From the NCBI RefSeq assembly GCF_002939305.1, contig NZ_MVDI01000014.1:39350-103349 (forward strand): a DNA stretch of 64,000 bases. Direction: 5' to 3'. Shown here in pieces: positions 47,142 through 56,155 of this stretch. Below the pieces are notes generated by a model. It was not told where the DNA came from and made no database searches. It saw only the letters and a program-made list of their open reading frames with translations. This DNA is from Chroococcidiopsis sp. TS-821 (GTDB taxonomy: Bacteria > Cyanobacteriota > Cyanobacteriia > Cyanobacteriales > Chroococcidiopsidaceae). The position numbers were made by a program, and so were the translations under genes. Numbering within the stretch: position 1 is the first letter of the stretch; every line of letters starts with the position of its first letter.

Positions 47142-47654
47142 TTACTGCAATTTGGCAAGCCCTTGATAATCGAATTGTTTTAACAAAGCTTCGCGATCGC
47201 TTGCAGTAAACGACGGATCGCGGGATAGTACTTTCACTTGATAGCGATCGGCAACTAGCACTGCTGTTTGTGTACTACCAATTTCCAATGCGGGATAGCC
47301 TGCGATTTGTTTTGTCGCATTCTTAAATTTTGCCGCCGCAGTCGGAAGGCTGCGCGTATCAGAAATCGCCATCAACGCTAAATCCTTTCCATCTTTTTTC
47401 AATTTAGCTTCAGCAAAACCTTTTTTCTCCTGCGTGAAAACTCGTTCGTAACCGCGACTAGCTTTAGGGAAAAATTGATTAAAGCTACCACCTTGAGTTG
47501 CATCTTTAGCAACAGCTTGACCACTTTTTTGCTGGCTACTGATCGCTTGCACTTCATCAAAACGCGAGGATGCTTGAGTTTGACAAGCTGTAACAAGCAG
47601 TAACATCGAGAGTAATAAAGCGGCTAAAACCCTACGCACGTTTGGAAATTTCAT
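47142..47654 (-). CDS. Small lipoprotein
   Basis: The 170-residue protein has a type II signal (MKFPNVRRVLAALLLSMLLL then VTAC, lipobox Cys 24). The mature part has GGSFNQFFPKASRGYERVFTQEKKGFAEAKL and a strand-rich C-terminal half (VLVADRYQVKVLSRD). It is probably anchored in the periplasmic face of a membrane. I do not recognise the family. It lies upstream of the unknown gene at 46212-47099 on the same strand. Confidence 0.75.
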   Translation of the reverse strand: MKFPNVRRVLAALLLSMLLLVTACQTQASSRFDEVQAISSQQKSGQAVAKDATQGGSFNQFFPKASRGYERVFTQEKKGFAEAKLKKDGKDLALMAISDTRSLPTAAAKFKNATKQIAGYPALEIGSTQTAVLVADRYQVKVLSRDPSFTASDREALLKQFDYQGLAKLQ

Positions 47655-47745
47655 TCATGTCTCCTTTAAATTGATTAATAGAAGTTAAGAGCGTGAGAAA
47701 GTGGTTAGTGAAAGAGAAGCCAATAACAGCATTTCTCCCCTGCTA

Positions 47746-48390
47746 TCATTCACGGTAAGCAATTACAGCATAAAAAGGATCGCCCCCGCCAGCACCCAAC
47801 CATTGCAAAAAACTTGGTGCGTTAGATTGACGTGCAATAACTTCGGGAGGTGTAAATCCTGGTACTGACTCAAAGTAATGCTTGACTAACTCAACGCGGC
47901 TAGCTTCTGAACCTTCGCGCCACGCGGCGATCGCTTTTTGAAAAAACATCCGGTTGGAAAAGCTAACAATTGCAACTCCACCAGGCTTGAGAATGCGATG
48001 AATTTCAGAAAACACAGCTTCAGGATATTGTAGATACTGTACTGATACAGCGTTGAGTACCGCGTCAAAATCTTGGTCTTTGAGCGGAAATTTAGGATTT
48101 TCATTGAGATTTTGGACAAAATAATGATTCAACCGCGGATTACGTGCTAATTCCTCTTCATTGAGACCGTGTCCTTCAACATGGGCAAATTCTATCTCTT
48201 CGGGTAGATGCGAAACCCAACTGCTCATCATGTCAAAGATTCGCGTGTTTGGTTTGAGGCGAAGGCGATACAAATCTGTCAGCTGTTGAATAAATCCGTC
48301 ATCAACATGAGTCACAAACCGAGGATAAGCATAAAACTGTTGGTCGTCAGAACTGTCTAATTTTTGTCGTTGGTTAGGTCGCAGTACCAT
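47746..48390 (-). CDS. SAM-dependent methyltransferase-domain protein
   Basis: The 214-residue protein starts with a positively charged region, then FVTHVDDGFIQQLTDLYR, MMSSWVSHLPEE and EFAHVEGHGLNEEELARNP. The loop DFDAVLNAVSVQYLQYPE, IHRILKPGGVAIVSFSNR shows the post-motif II region of a class I methyltransferase, although a clean glycine-rich motif I is not obvious (FDMMSSWVSHLP in its place). Its function is unknown. It is divergent from the MarR gene at 48580. Confidence 0.65.
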   Translation of the reverse strand: MVLRPNQRQKLDSSDDQQFYAYPRFVTHVDDGFIQQLTDLYRLRLKPNTRIFDMMSSWVSHLPEEIEFAHVEGHGLNEEELARNPRLNHYFVQNLNENPKFPLKDQDFDAVLNAVSVQYLQYPEAVFSEIHRILKPGGVAIVSFSNRMFFQKAIAAWREGSEASRVELVKHYFESVPGFTPPEVIARQSNAPSFLQWLGAGGGDPFYAVIAYRE

Positions 48391-48550
48391 AAGTGTCTAG
48401 TTAACATAGTCCTTTTTCAGTTTAGAAAAATTACCACGCCTAACAATTCTGCTCAATGCTGATAATATCTTTACAGGTCGGTAACGGGTAATTGCCCATT
48501 GAACTTGAGAGGAGCTTTTTATTACCACACGCAGGAAAAGTTACTATAAT

Positions 48551-48575
48551 AATAGTACGCATACGAAGTAATTAG
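48551..48575 (+). promoter_or_regulatory. Candidate MarR operator at marR
   Basis: Five bases before the marR ATG, AATAGTACGCATACGAAGTA then ATTAG matches the two 25-bp sites before hlyD at 20 of 25 positions or better (core TACGCAT-N-C-N-AA-N-TAA). Immediately before it, ACTAT (48543-48547) and ATAGT (48552-48556) form an inverted pair. The placement would block transcription or translation of marR. Confidence 0.55.
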
Positions 48576-48579
48576 CAAA

Positions 48580-49047
48580 ATGCTTCCTGTATCTGCTCCG
48601 CAAAATTCCCTAGAATCACGGCGAGAAGTTCTAGCACCTCATAGCGTCGGATATCGCATCAAGCTGTTAGGACAACTTCTGGGTCGGAAATTTCAAGAAC
48701 GCTTAGAACCCTTTGGCTTGACACCTTCGCACTGGGTAGTCTTGTGCTGTCTGTGGGAAGAAGATGGTTTAGCGACTTCGAGTATCGGGGAAAAGCTGCA
48801 ACAGGTGGGAGGAACTTTAACGGGTGTGTTGGATCGCATGGAAGAACGCGACCTGATCCGCCGCGAACGAGATCCGCACGATCGCCGCATTTGGCGGATA
48901 TGGTTAACCGAAACTGGCAATCAGTTGCAAAATGTTTTACCGCCAATCGCTTTAGAAATCAGAGAGCAAACTTTGCAAGGATTCTCACAAAACGAACGCC
49001 GTCTTTTCTCACAACTGCTCGATCAAGCGATCGCTAACTTATCTTAA
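48580..49047 (+). CDS. MarR-family transcriptional regulator
   Basis: The 155-residue protein has the winged helix-turn-helix region of MarR: LTPSHWVVLCCLWEEDGLATSSIGEKLQQVGGTLTGVLDRM then ERDLIRRERDPHDRRIWRIWLTETG, the wing with its conserved DPHDRR and WLTETG. The flanking helices form the dimer interface. MarR proteins usually repress adjacent efflux genes and lose DNA binding when they bind a small phenolic or toxic ligand. Here the efflux operon starts 161 bases downstream on the same strand. Confidence 0.92.
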   Translation: MLPVSAPQNSLESRREVLAPHSVGYRIKLLGQLLGRKFQERLEPFGLTPSHWVVLCCLWEEDGLATSSIGEKLQQVGGTLTGVLDRMEERDLIRRERDPHDRRIWRIWLTETGNQLQNVLPPIALEIREQTLQGFSQNERRLFSQLLDQAIANLS

Positions 49048-49118
49048 GTAGAAGTCATTAGACTCAGCAAAGTATATCTGATGATAGGTGTTTAAAACCC
49101 AGTTTTTTAATGTTTGTA

Positions 49119-49143
49119 AATATTACGCATGCTAAATAATTAT
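49119..49143 (+). promoter_or_regulatory. Candidate MarR operator 1 before hlyD
   Basis: AATATTACGCATGCTAAATA followed by ATTAT. It shares 20 of 21 bases (AATATTACGCAT-N-CTAAATAA) with operator 2 and about 20 of 25 with the marR site. The repeat distance of 30 bases is close to three helical turns, as expected for cooperative binding on one face of DNA. Confidence 0.55.
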
Positions 49144-49148
49144 AGATC

Positions 49149-49173
49149 AATATTACGCATCCTAAATAAAAGC
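49149..49173 (+). promoter_or_regulatory. Candidate MarR operator 2 before hlyD
   Basis: AATATTACGCATCCTAAATA and following bases form the second direct copy, 36 to 60 bases before the ATG of the adaptor gene. Confidence 0.55.
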
Positions 49174-49208
49174 CTACGTATTAACTTTCTCCTCACCCGT
49201 GAAAACTT

Positions 49209-50567
49209 ATGGATACCTCAAGCGACCAATCTTTAAACGGCAAAACCACCTTCTTAGACAACGAAACGAAACTACAAGCGACACCGTTAGTTGAATCGGA
49301 TACCGAACAATCATCAACACCACCGCAGCAACCGCAAAAAGAAGTCAAACGCAATCGCAAATTGGGTTTTGCTTTAGCAGGTTTAGGAATCGGTGCGATC
49401 GCCGCTGGAGTATTTGGCTACCATTGGTGGCAGTATGCATCTACGCACGAATCTACAGATAACGCTACGGTTGCCGGACACATCCATCAAATCAGCAGTC
49501 GAATTTCTGGTACAGTCATCGATGTGCCAGTAAATGATAACCAACTGGTGCAACCAAGACAATTGCTGGTGAAGCTCGATCCACAAGACTATATTAATAA
49601 AGTGCAGCAAGCCCAAGCCGCACTTTTAGCCGCGCAAAAACAGGCAAACGCAGCGCAAGCAACAATTAACCTAGCATCGCAGAATACGAATGCAAGCACC
49701 GCCCAAGCGCAGGGAAATGTGCAAAGCGCGATCGCCGCGATCGCCACAGCCAAAGCCGCAGTTACCGAAGCGCAAGCTGGAATTCCTACCGCACAAGCCT
49801 CCGTTGCCCAAGCCGAGGCAAATTTACATAAAGCCCAAGTAGATTATAACCGTTACAACACGCTGTATCAACAAGGAGCAATTCCCCGTCAACAGCTTGA
49901 TGATGCCCAAGCAGCGTATCAAGTCGCACTCGCACAGCGAAATTCTGCACAGCAACAAGTCGCACAAGCACAAGCAAAACTAGCGCAAGCCCAAGAAGGT
50001 GTCGTCCAAGCGCAAGCGCAACTAGCTGCATCGCAAGGCGGATTGCAACAAGCGCAAGCCGGTGGTCAACAAACCAATGTTAACCGCAGCCAGTACGCCG
50101 CAGCACAAGCCGCGATCGCTCAAGCACAAGCGAGTCTCAAAGATGCACAGTTGCAGTTATCGTACACCAACATCACCGCGCCCACAGGTGGTCGAGTCGG
50201 AAGTAAATCGGTAGAAGTCGGACAACGAGTGCAACCAGGACAACCATTAATGGCGATCGTGAACAACGATTACTGGGTAATTGCCAACTTTAAAGAAACG
50301 CAGCTAGAAGCCATGCAACCGGGACAGCCCGTAGAAATTAAACTCGATGCGTTTGCACATCATCCGTTTACAGGTCACATCGACAGTATCTCGCCCGCAT
50401 CCGGTGCTACGTTTGCACTGCTTCCCCCCGATAACGCCACAGGTAACTTCACCAAAATTGTGCAGCGGATTCCAGTTAAAGTTACCTTCGATCCGCAAAG
50501 CATCCAAGGATACGAATCGCGAATCGCACCAGGAATGTCGGCAGAAGTCACAGTCACAGTTCAATAA
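49209..50567 (+). CDS. HlyD/EmrA-type membrane fusion protein (efflux adaptor)
   Basis: The 452-residue protein has an acidic N-terminal tail, one membrane helix at about 56-75 (FALAGLGIGAIAAGVFGYHWW), a lipoyl-like hairpin (HESTDNATVAGHIHQISSRISGTVIDVPV), a long Ala/Gln-rich coiled-coil (about 130-310) and a C-terminal beta domain (APTGGRVGSKSVEVGQRVQPGQPLM, then FAHHPFTGHIDSISPASGA). It should link an inner-membrane MFS exporter to an outer-membrane channel. The EmrA-like IRS-type sequence fits both MFS genes downstream. The EmrB-type MFS at 51919 is the canonical partner; the nearer one at 50582 is unusual. Confidence 0.92.
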   Translation: MDTSSDQSLNGKTTFLDNETKLQATPLVESDTEQSSTPPQQPQKEVKRNRKLGFALAGLGIGAIAAGVFGYHWWQYASTHESTDNATVAGHIHQISSRISGTVIDVPVNDNQLVQPRQLLVKLDPQDYINKVQQAQAALLAAQKQANAAQATINLASQNTNASTAQAQGNVQSAIAAIATAKAAVTEAQAGIPTAQASVAQAEANLHKAQVDYNRYNTLYQQGAIPRQQLDDAQAAYQVALAQRNSAQQQVAQAQAKLAQAQEGVVQAQAQLAASQGGLQQAQAGGQQTNVNRSQYAAAQAAIAQAQASLKDAQLQLSYTNITAPTGGRVGSKSVEVGQRVQPGQPLMAIVNNDYWVIANFKETQLEAMQPGQPVEIKLDAFAHHPFTGHIDSISPASGATFALLPPDNATGNFTKIVQRIPVKVTFDPQSIQGYESRIAPGMSAEVTVTVQ

Positions 50568-50581
50568 ACGTTATTAATCGA

Positions 50582-51838
50582 ATGTTACCGAACGTACCAG
50601 CCTTAAAGTCAAAAAATTACCGCTTGTTTTTTGCTGGACAAGGTTTGTCCTTGATTGGGACATGGATGACACAAATTGCGACGGTTTGGCTTGTCTATCA
50701 ATTAACAAACTCACCACTGATGTTAGGTGTAGTCGGGTTTACAGGTCAAATTCCTAGCTTTGTCTTAGCGCCGTTTGGCGGCGTGTTAGTCGATCGCTGG
50801 CATCCGCATCGCATCCTTGTCAATACTCAAATCTTGGCAATGTGCCAATCGTTAGCATTAGCAGTGTTAGCGCTAACTGGTGTGATTCAGATTTGGCATA
50901 TTATCGTACTGAGCTTGTTTCAAGGGTTAATTAATGCGTTTGACGCCCCTGCTAGACAAACACTGGTTAACGAAATTGTGGAACGCAAAGACGATTTAGC
51001 CAGTGCGATCGCGCTAAATTCTTCACTTGTAAATGGTGCAAGGTTAGTTGGTCCTGCGATCGCAGGGATAATTATTGCCAGAATTGGTTCTGGATACTGT
51101 TTTCTGATTGATGGCATCAGCTATATTGCGGTGATTACTGCCTTATTAGCAATGAAGCTCAAACCACGCCAAGTTGTCGTATCAAACGCTGCGCCTTTGC
51201 AAAGATTAAAAGAAGGCTTTGAATACGCTTTTGGTTTTCCACCAATTCGGTCGATTTTGATACTAATCGCGTCGTTTAGCTTGATGGCGATGCCTTACGT
51301 AACTCTCGTACCGATCTTTGCCACCAAAATTTTGCATGGGAATGCCAATACGCTTGGTTTTCTCATGGCAGCTTCCGGAGTAGGAGCGCTTGGCGGTGGA
51401 ATTTATCTTAGCACTCGCCCCAGTGTTGTTGGCTTAGGTAAAGTAATTGCGGCTGCTCCCGCAATTTGCGGAACAGGAATTATTGCTTTTGCTTTATCGC
51501 GCGTTTTGTGGCTTTCTTTGCTGATGTCGTTGCTAATTGGCTGCGGTTCAATTTTGCAAATAGCCTCTAGTAATACTGTACTGCAAACCATTGTTGAAGA
51601 TGACAAACGCGGACGGGTAATGAGCTTATTTACAATGGCATTTCTGGGTATGGTTCCCTTTGGAAATCTACTCGCAGGTAGCTTAGCAAATCAAATTGGT
51701 GCTTCTCATACATTAATTATCGGCGGAGTTGCTTGTATTGCAGCTTCATTGATATTTTCCCGACAGTTGCCTTACTTAAGAAAATTCATCCGTCCAATTT
51801 ATCTAAATCGCGGCATTTTACCCAAAGCACATTCTTAA
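50582..51838 (+). CDS. MFS transporter, EntS-like
   Basis: The 418-residue protein has about twelve hydrophobic segments. FAGQGLSLIGTWMTQIATVWLVYQLTNSP, then APFGGVLVDRWHPHRILV and FDAPARQTLVNEIVERKDDLASAIALNSS, are typical of the EntS/enterobactin-exporter-like group. A substrate such as a siderophore or other small secreted product is plausible, by family. It starts 14 bases after the adaptor gene and is certainly in the same operon. It is followed by an inverted repeat (51849-51892) that may weakly terminate transcription before the next gene. Confidence 0.9.
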   Translation: MLPNVPALKSKNYRLFFAGQGLSLIGTWMTQIATVWLVYQLTNSPLMLGVVGFTGQIPSFVLAPFGGVLVDRWHPHRILVNTQILAMCQSLALAVLALTGVIQIWHIIVLSLFQGLINAFDAPARQTLVNEIVERKDDLASAIALNSSLVNGARLVGPAIAGIIIARIGSGYCFLIDGISYIAVITALLAMKLKPRQVVVSNAAPLQRLKEGFEYAFGFPPIRSILILIASFSLMAMPYVTLVPIFATKILHGNANTLGFLMAASGVGALGGGIYLSTRPSVVGLGKVIAAAPAICGTGIIAFALSRVLWLSLLMSLLIGCGSILQIASSNTVLQTIVEDDKRGRVMSLFTMAFLGMVPFGNLLAGSLANQIGASHTLIIGGVACIAASLIFSRQLPYLRKFIRPIYLNRGILPKAHS

Positions 51839-51848
51839 TTATGATCGG

Positions 51849-51892
51849 AGTGGTTAGTAATTAGAGTAATAAATGATTAACAACTAGCCACT
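51849..51892. repeat. Inverted GTTAG-type repeat between the two MFS genes
   Basis: AGTGGTTAG (51849-51857) pairs with CTAGCCACT (51884-51892) with one wobble. There is no T-run, so it is more likely a repeat element than a strong terminator. Confidence 0.5.
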
Positions 51893-51918
51893 AAGAAACT
51901 TATTAGTAGAGTAAAGCA

Positions 51919-53517
51919 GTGGCACATACAAACGTATTAAGACAACGACACAACCGTTCTGCACCACCTGCATCTGATCGCGTTCCCTTTAAAAGCTGGA
52001 TTGCTGTCATGGGTGCTATGTTGGGCGCTTTCATGGCAGTTCTAGATATTCAAATTACGAACGCTTCTTTAAAAGATATCCAAGCAGCATTAGGGGCAAC
52101 TTTAGAAGAAGGCTCGTGGATTTCTACAGCATATTTAGTCGCTGAAATTGTTGTTATTCCCTTAACTGCGTGGCTATCAAGGATATTTGCTACACGCTGG
52201 TATTTAGTTGTTAACGCTGCTTTATTTACGTTTTTTTCGGTGTGCTGTGCGTGGGCGTGGAATTTACCTTCAGTGATTTTATTTCGCGCCTTGCAAGGGT
52301 TTACAGGCGGAGTTTTGATTCCGATGGCTTTTACAATTTTGCTAACATATTTGCCACCAGCAAAGCAGCCAATTGGAATGGCAATGTTTGCGATTACAGC
52401 GGTATTTGCGCCTGCAATTGGTCCAACAGTGGGAGGATGGTTAACAGAAAATTTTAGCTGGCAATATATTTTTTATTTGAATGTAATTCCAGGGTTGTTA
52501 TTAATTGCTGCGGTTTGGTATGGATTGAAACCTCAAAAGTTACAACTACATTTATTAAAACAAGGAGATTGGTGGGGAATCATTTCAATGGCAATTGGCT
52601 TGGGTTCTCTGCAAGTTGTGTTAGAAGAAGGTAGCCGTAAAGATTGGTTTAGTTCGCCGTTAATTGTGCGACTTGCGGTTGTTGCAGTAATTTTTCTCGC
52701 CATGTTTTTTTGGGTTGAATTCACGCGCAAGCAACCATTTATTAATCTTCGCTTATTGGCGCTGCGTAACTTTGGTTTAGCAAGTGTTATTAATGTTTCG
52801 CTAGGAATTGGTTTGTATGGTTCAGTATATATATTGCCGTTATATCTAACCCAAATCCAAGGCTATAACCCGCTGCAAATCGGTGAAGTGATTATGTGGT
52901 TAGGATTGCCACAATTACTGATTGTGCCATTCGTTCCCAAATTAATGCAACGAATTGATAGTCGGCTACTCATTGCTGTAGGTGTAAGTTTGTTTGCCAT
53001 TAGTTGTTTTATGAACTCTACTTTGACGCACGATACCGGTATCGATCAATTAAAATGGTCGCAACTGGTGCGGGCAATGGGACAACCGTTGATTTTTGTA
53101 CCGCTTTCCTCGATTGCAACAGCAGGGATAGAAAAAGAACAAGCCGGTTCAGCGTCGGGTTTATTCAATATGATGCGTAACTTGGGTGGTTCAATCGGAA
53201 TTGCGGCTTTGGCAACATTGTTAACGCGAAGAGAACAATTTCACTCGAATCGCTTGGGTGAAGCTATTTCTTTATATAATTCAGCAACTCAACAAAGAAT
53301 CGAGCAGTTGACGCAGTTTTTTGTAAGTCAGGGTTCAGATGCTACTGTAGCTCAAAATCAGGCGATCGCATCTATCTCCAGCCTAGTTCGTCGCGAAGCT
53401 TATGTCATGGCGTTTAATGATTGTTTTTACTTTATTGGTATTACGTTATTGTTAAGTGGGATTACGGTAATTTTCTTTAAGAAAATGAAGAACAATTCAG
53501 GTGCGATCGCACACTAA
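51919..53517 (+). CDS. DHA2-family MFS multidrug exporter (EmrB/QacA type)
   Basis: The 532-residue protein has about fourteen hydrophobic segments, the DHA2 number. FMAVLDIQITNASLKDIQAALGA, then EEGSWISTAYLVAEIVVIPL, and RALQGFTGGVLIPMAF match the first helices, including the motif A-like and D1-type residues of EmrB. In the EmrA-EmrB-TolC system it exports hydrophobic compounds by proton exchange. The start is a GTG at 51919. It is 80 bases after the EntS-like gene, with a short inverted repeat between. Confidence 0.92.
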   Translation: MAHTNVLRQRHNRSAPPASDRVPFKSWIAVMGAMLGAFMAVLDIQITNASLKDIQAALGATLEEGSWISTAYLVAEIVVIPLTAWLSRIFATRWYLVVNAALFTFFSVCCAWAWNLPSVILFRALQGFTGGVLIPMAFTILLTYLPPAKQPIGMAMFAITAVFAPAIGPTVGGWLTENFSWQYIFYLNVIPGLLLIAAVWYGLKPQKLQLHLLKQGDWWGIISMAIGLGSLQVVLEEGSRKDWFSSPLIVRLAVVAVIFLAMFFWVEFTRKQPFINLRLLALRNFGLASVINVSLGIGLYGSVYILPLYLTQIQGYNPLQIGEVIMWLGLPQLLIVPFVPKLMQRIDSRLLIAVGVSLFAISCFMNSTLTHDTGIDQLKWSQLVRAMGQPLIFVPLSSIATAGIEKEQAGSASGLFNMMRNLGGSIGIAALATLLTRREQFHSNRLGEAISLYNSATQQRIEQLTQFFVSQGSDATVAQNQAIASISSLVRREAYVMAFNDCFYFIGITLLLSGITVIFFKKMKNNSGAIAH

Positions 53518-53671
53518 ATACAGATACCTGATTTATCGCCACTCTTGAGGCAAAACCAATAACTATTCATATCCATACTATTGTCACTTGTTTGTCATGC
53601 GCTTGTCATACTCAACCAATATTCTGAAAACTACATCAAGTTTCCTTGTGCATCAAATCGAGTAAGAGACT

Positions 53672-54334
53672 ATGCAAGAATTAACTAAACTAAGACAAAC
53701 AGCAGTAGTCATGGAAAAAGGCATATTAGCTGATGATTCAAAACTGAGCAATATGTCATTACTACGTATTTCTACGCAGGGAAATCAACCGTATCAAAAT
53801 ACTCTATTTTCTCCTTTTTTCGCTCCATTGCCAAAGTTTCCTTTATATACTCAACAACCATTATCAGCTGATGGGTTGTTAAAATTTATACAAATACAGA
53901 ATATCAACAACGCTTTTATTAGCCTCTGTCGCAGACGTTGGCAACAAGAAATTTACAATCGGTTTCAAGAAGCTAGACAACGCTTTCCTGAATTTTTTCC
54001 GTGCTTTGAGTTAAGAGAAACTTTAGATGCAAAATTAGAGTATTCAATTCACTTTCAGCCTTTAACACAATACGCGAAGGTAATATCCAGTAACAATCCA
54101 CTCTTTCCTCATTCCGAAGAATTTAAGCCGATAGAACAATTATGGAATTCTGAAGGAAAAAGCCAACTTGATATCATATTTGAGCATTATCCTACACAAT
54201 TAGCGCTGAGACCTCATAAGGCATCATCATTAAAGCCGCAACGACAAAAACTGATTCACTTAGTTAAAAACTATGTAAAAAAACTTGAACTTAGTCCAAT
54301 CAAGTTTTCATCTCAAAGAAAAGCTGCGTTGTAA
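53672..54334 (+). CDS. Conserved hypothetical protein
   Basis: The 220-residue protein has no signal or membrane segment and no known motif. It contains FISLCRRRWQQEIYNRFQEARQRF and a C-terminal basic region. A cytosolic or peripheral role is possible. It follows the DHA2 exporter gene at 154 bases and may or may not belong to the same unit. Coding is likely from the long clean frame, but function cannot be stated. Confidence 0.55.
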   Translation: MQELTKLRQTAVVMEKGILADDSKLSNMSLLRISTQGNQPYQNTLFSPFFAPLPKFPLYTQQPLSADGLLKFIQIQNINNAFISLCRRRWQQEIYNRFQEARQRFPEFFPCFELRETLDAKLEYSIHFQPLTQYAKVISSNNPLFPHSEEFKPIEQLWNSEGKSQLDIIFEHYPTQLALRPHKASSLKPQRQKLIHLVKNYVKKLELSPIKFSSQRKAAL

Positions 54335-54879
54335 GTAGCAGATGGTTTTATCTTGACGCCTTAAATTTAGTGTAAATAGGTTGAAATATCCAATGTTGGT
54401 AATAGCAATTCCTGAACATTATCAATAAGTCGACCTTTGAGAATTGGGATGATCGAGATTGCGATCGCAGTGATGCAGCAAACCATTATTGCTTGTACGC
54501 TGGGCTAAAGTAGTCGAAGTTAAATTTCCCCATTATTTATGCTTGTGAAATTAGCGCGAGTACGTTGCGAGTAGTTTAGATGTTCTGCGCAGCAAGCTGA
54601 GAAACAAAAAAATATTATAAGATAACTGCATACAAAATAACACTACGTTTTCTAAGTAACCGTAAGAAAAAAAAGTGGTTAAAGACCATAACAAGTTACT
54701 TACACAAATACAAGTGTAAATTCACTGAGAAGATTAATATTGTTACAGGAGTCCGCGTTTTTTCAGTAGAATTACGCTAGTGTAGAGTAAGTGATCGCAC
54801 TAACTTATTGTACAGTTCGACAGTATCAACACCGAAAATCGCTAGAGTCTATTTTGCTAAGCGAAGCCAAGAGGAAGCA
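54335..54879. other. AT-rich intergenic region
   Basis: No gene or RNA is supported here; it leads into a block of gene fragments and repeats. Confidence 0.4.
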
Positions 54880-55117
54880 TTCAAGCGAGTATAACTGCTC
54901 CTAGTGATGGATATGCAGTTAGATCCTTTACCGGTCAAACTGTTCAGAATGCATTGCCATTTACAATTAGTGGCACAGTTGTTCAATTTCCGGCAAATCT
55001 GTTTCGTCCTGGAGTTAATCGAATCGCGATTACGGCTTTAGGTTCAGGCGCAATACCGCTTAACACAGTAGGAATCACCTTTCCTTCAACTGAAATCTTG
55101 CAGCATTCTCAGTTTAG
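54880..55117 (+). pseudogene. Fragment of a beta-rich extracellular-type protein
   Basis: An open stretch reads SITAPSDGYAVRSFTGQTVQ then PFTISGTVVQFPANLFRPGV and NRIAITALGSGAIPLNT, the style of a beta-sandwich repeat domain. It has no start and runs straight into the dispersed repeat at 55118, so it is a truncated remnant. I cannot name the parent protein. Confidence 0.35.
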
Positions 55118-55283
55118 CCATACAGCCCGCTTGAGAATCAATTCCCAGGCTGATAGATCAAGCCCACTCAAAGTGGACTGAATCAGCTTTTCAGTCTGAT
55201 AAATCAGACTTTGGCTGTTAGCCCGCATTTTATAGTGCAGGGCGGGCAATCGGGTAACAGATGAAAATGGTGCAAGATCTGAA
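55118..55283. repeat. Dispersed 165-bp repeat, copy 1
   Basis: The stretch from CCATACAGCCCGC to GCAAGATCTGAA recurs, diverged, at 59459-59622. It contains a GCCCGC...GCGGGC inverted pair and an AAAGTGGACTG...CAGACT-type segment, so it can fold. Both copies abut gene fragments. Confidence 0.75.
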
Positions 55284-55494
55284 TTCAACCCAAGTTGGTG
55301 ATGGAAACCGTAGAGATATCCAGTACGCTATAACATCAGGACAGACAAGAGGATTGATTTATTGGTGCTTAGATAATCGACAAAATGCGACCGCAGATTT
55401 ACAACAAGCATCTAGTTTGTTTCGCAAACAAGGAGATGAAACGTATTTACCTGCTACAAAAGAGCTAATCACACAAATTCAATCGGAAGGTTAA
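55284..55494 (+). pseudogene. C-terminal remnant of a TPR-type protein
   Basis: The frame reads RGLIYWCLDNRQNATADLQQ and ASSLFRKQGD, with the layout of a tetratricopeptide repeat (RGLAYYNLGN-x-QQAIADYQKA). It starts inside a repeat, lacks the N-terminal part of such proteins and its end is duplicated in tandem, so it is a remnant. Confidence 0.4.
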
Positions 55495-55607
55495 AAAGCG
55501 ATCGCTTCCAACAACAAATGGAGATGAAACGTATTTACCTGCTACAAAAGAGCTAATCACACAAATTCAATCGGAAGGTTAAAAAGCGATCGCTTCCAAC
55601 AACAAAT
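55432..55607. repeat. Exact 88-bp tandem duplication
   Basis: Bases 55432-55519 and 55520-55607 are identical over 88 positions, starting GGAGATGAAACGTATTTACC and ending ACAACAAAT. The unit includes the end of the TPR remnant and a GCGATCGC. Exact identity means the duplication is recent or is kept by recombination. Confidence 0.9.
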
Positions 55608-55654
55608 TAAGTATTACCCATTACCAATTACCTGTTACCACTCATCCTCTAATT

Positions 55655-56005
55655 TCACTGTGACAAACCAGCAGCAATTTGATCGGTTTTTGCTGCCATA
55701 ATGAAATCATTACGGTGTAATCCAGAAATGGCATGAGTCCACCAACTGACTTTAACTTTGCCCCACTCTGTCAGTAATGCAGGGTGATGTCCTTCTTCTT
55801 CAGCTATGGCACCAACACGATTAGTAAAATCAAGCGCAGATTGAAAATCGGGAAACTTATAGGTACGTTCCAAACGCGCCTCCCCGTCGACTTCAGTAAT
55901 ATTCCAGTCAGGAATTTGAGGTTTGAGTTCAGCAATTTCTGCATCGGTGACGCGGGGTGCATCTTTATGACACGCAGTACACTTTTGTTTTACTAAAGCT
56001 TCCAT
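55655..56005 (-). CDS. 4a-hydroxytetrahydrobiopterin dehydratase (pterin-carbinolamine dehydratase)
   Basis: The 116-residue protein has [18 protein letters not shown], then [33 protein letters not shown], the His-His-Pro pair and W/H motif of the pterin dehydratase family. An N-terminal [10 protein letters not shown] segment resembles a short metal site seen in some bacterial forms. In cyanobacteria it is sometimes linked to RuBisCO-assembly or pterin recycling; which one applies here is not shown. Flanking space on both sides carries TTACCC-type repeats. Confidence 0.92.
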   Translation of the reverse strand: MEALVKQKCTACHKDAPRVTDAEIAELKPQIPDWNITEVDGEARLERTYKFPDFQSALDFTNRVGAIAEEEGHHPALLTEWGKVKVSWWTHAISGLHRNDFIMAAKTDQIAAGLSQ

Positions 56006-56155
56006 AATTCCCTCTTGCTGTAAATGTAATGTGAACTGCTTGTAGTGTTATTACTCTACTTGCACTTTAGCAAATACGATGCAGCTGCGAGAAGCTTTCA
56101 TCTACTGTAGAAGAAAAGCAATATAAGTAAAGGGGTGAAAGTCATCGCAACTTCT

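Noticed and set aside
48476..48500. A GGTAACGGGTAATTGCCC stretch that looked like another TTACCC hairpin
   Set aside because: The right arm is missing and the inner pairing is imperfect.
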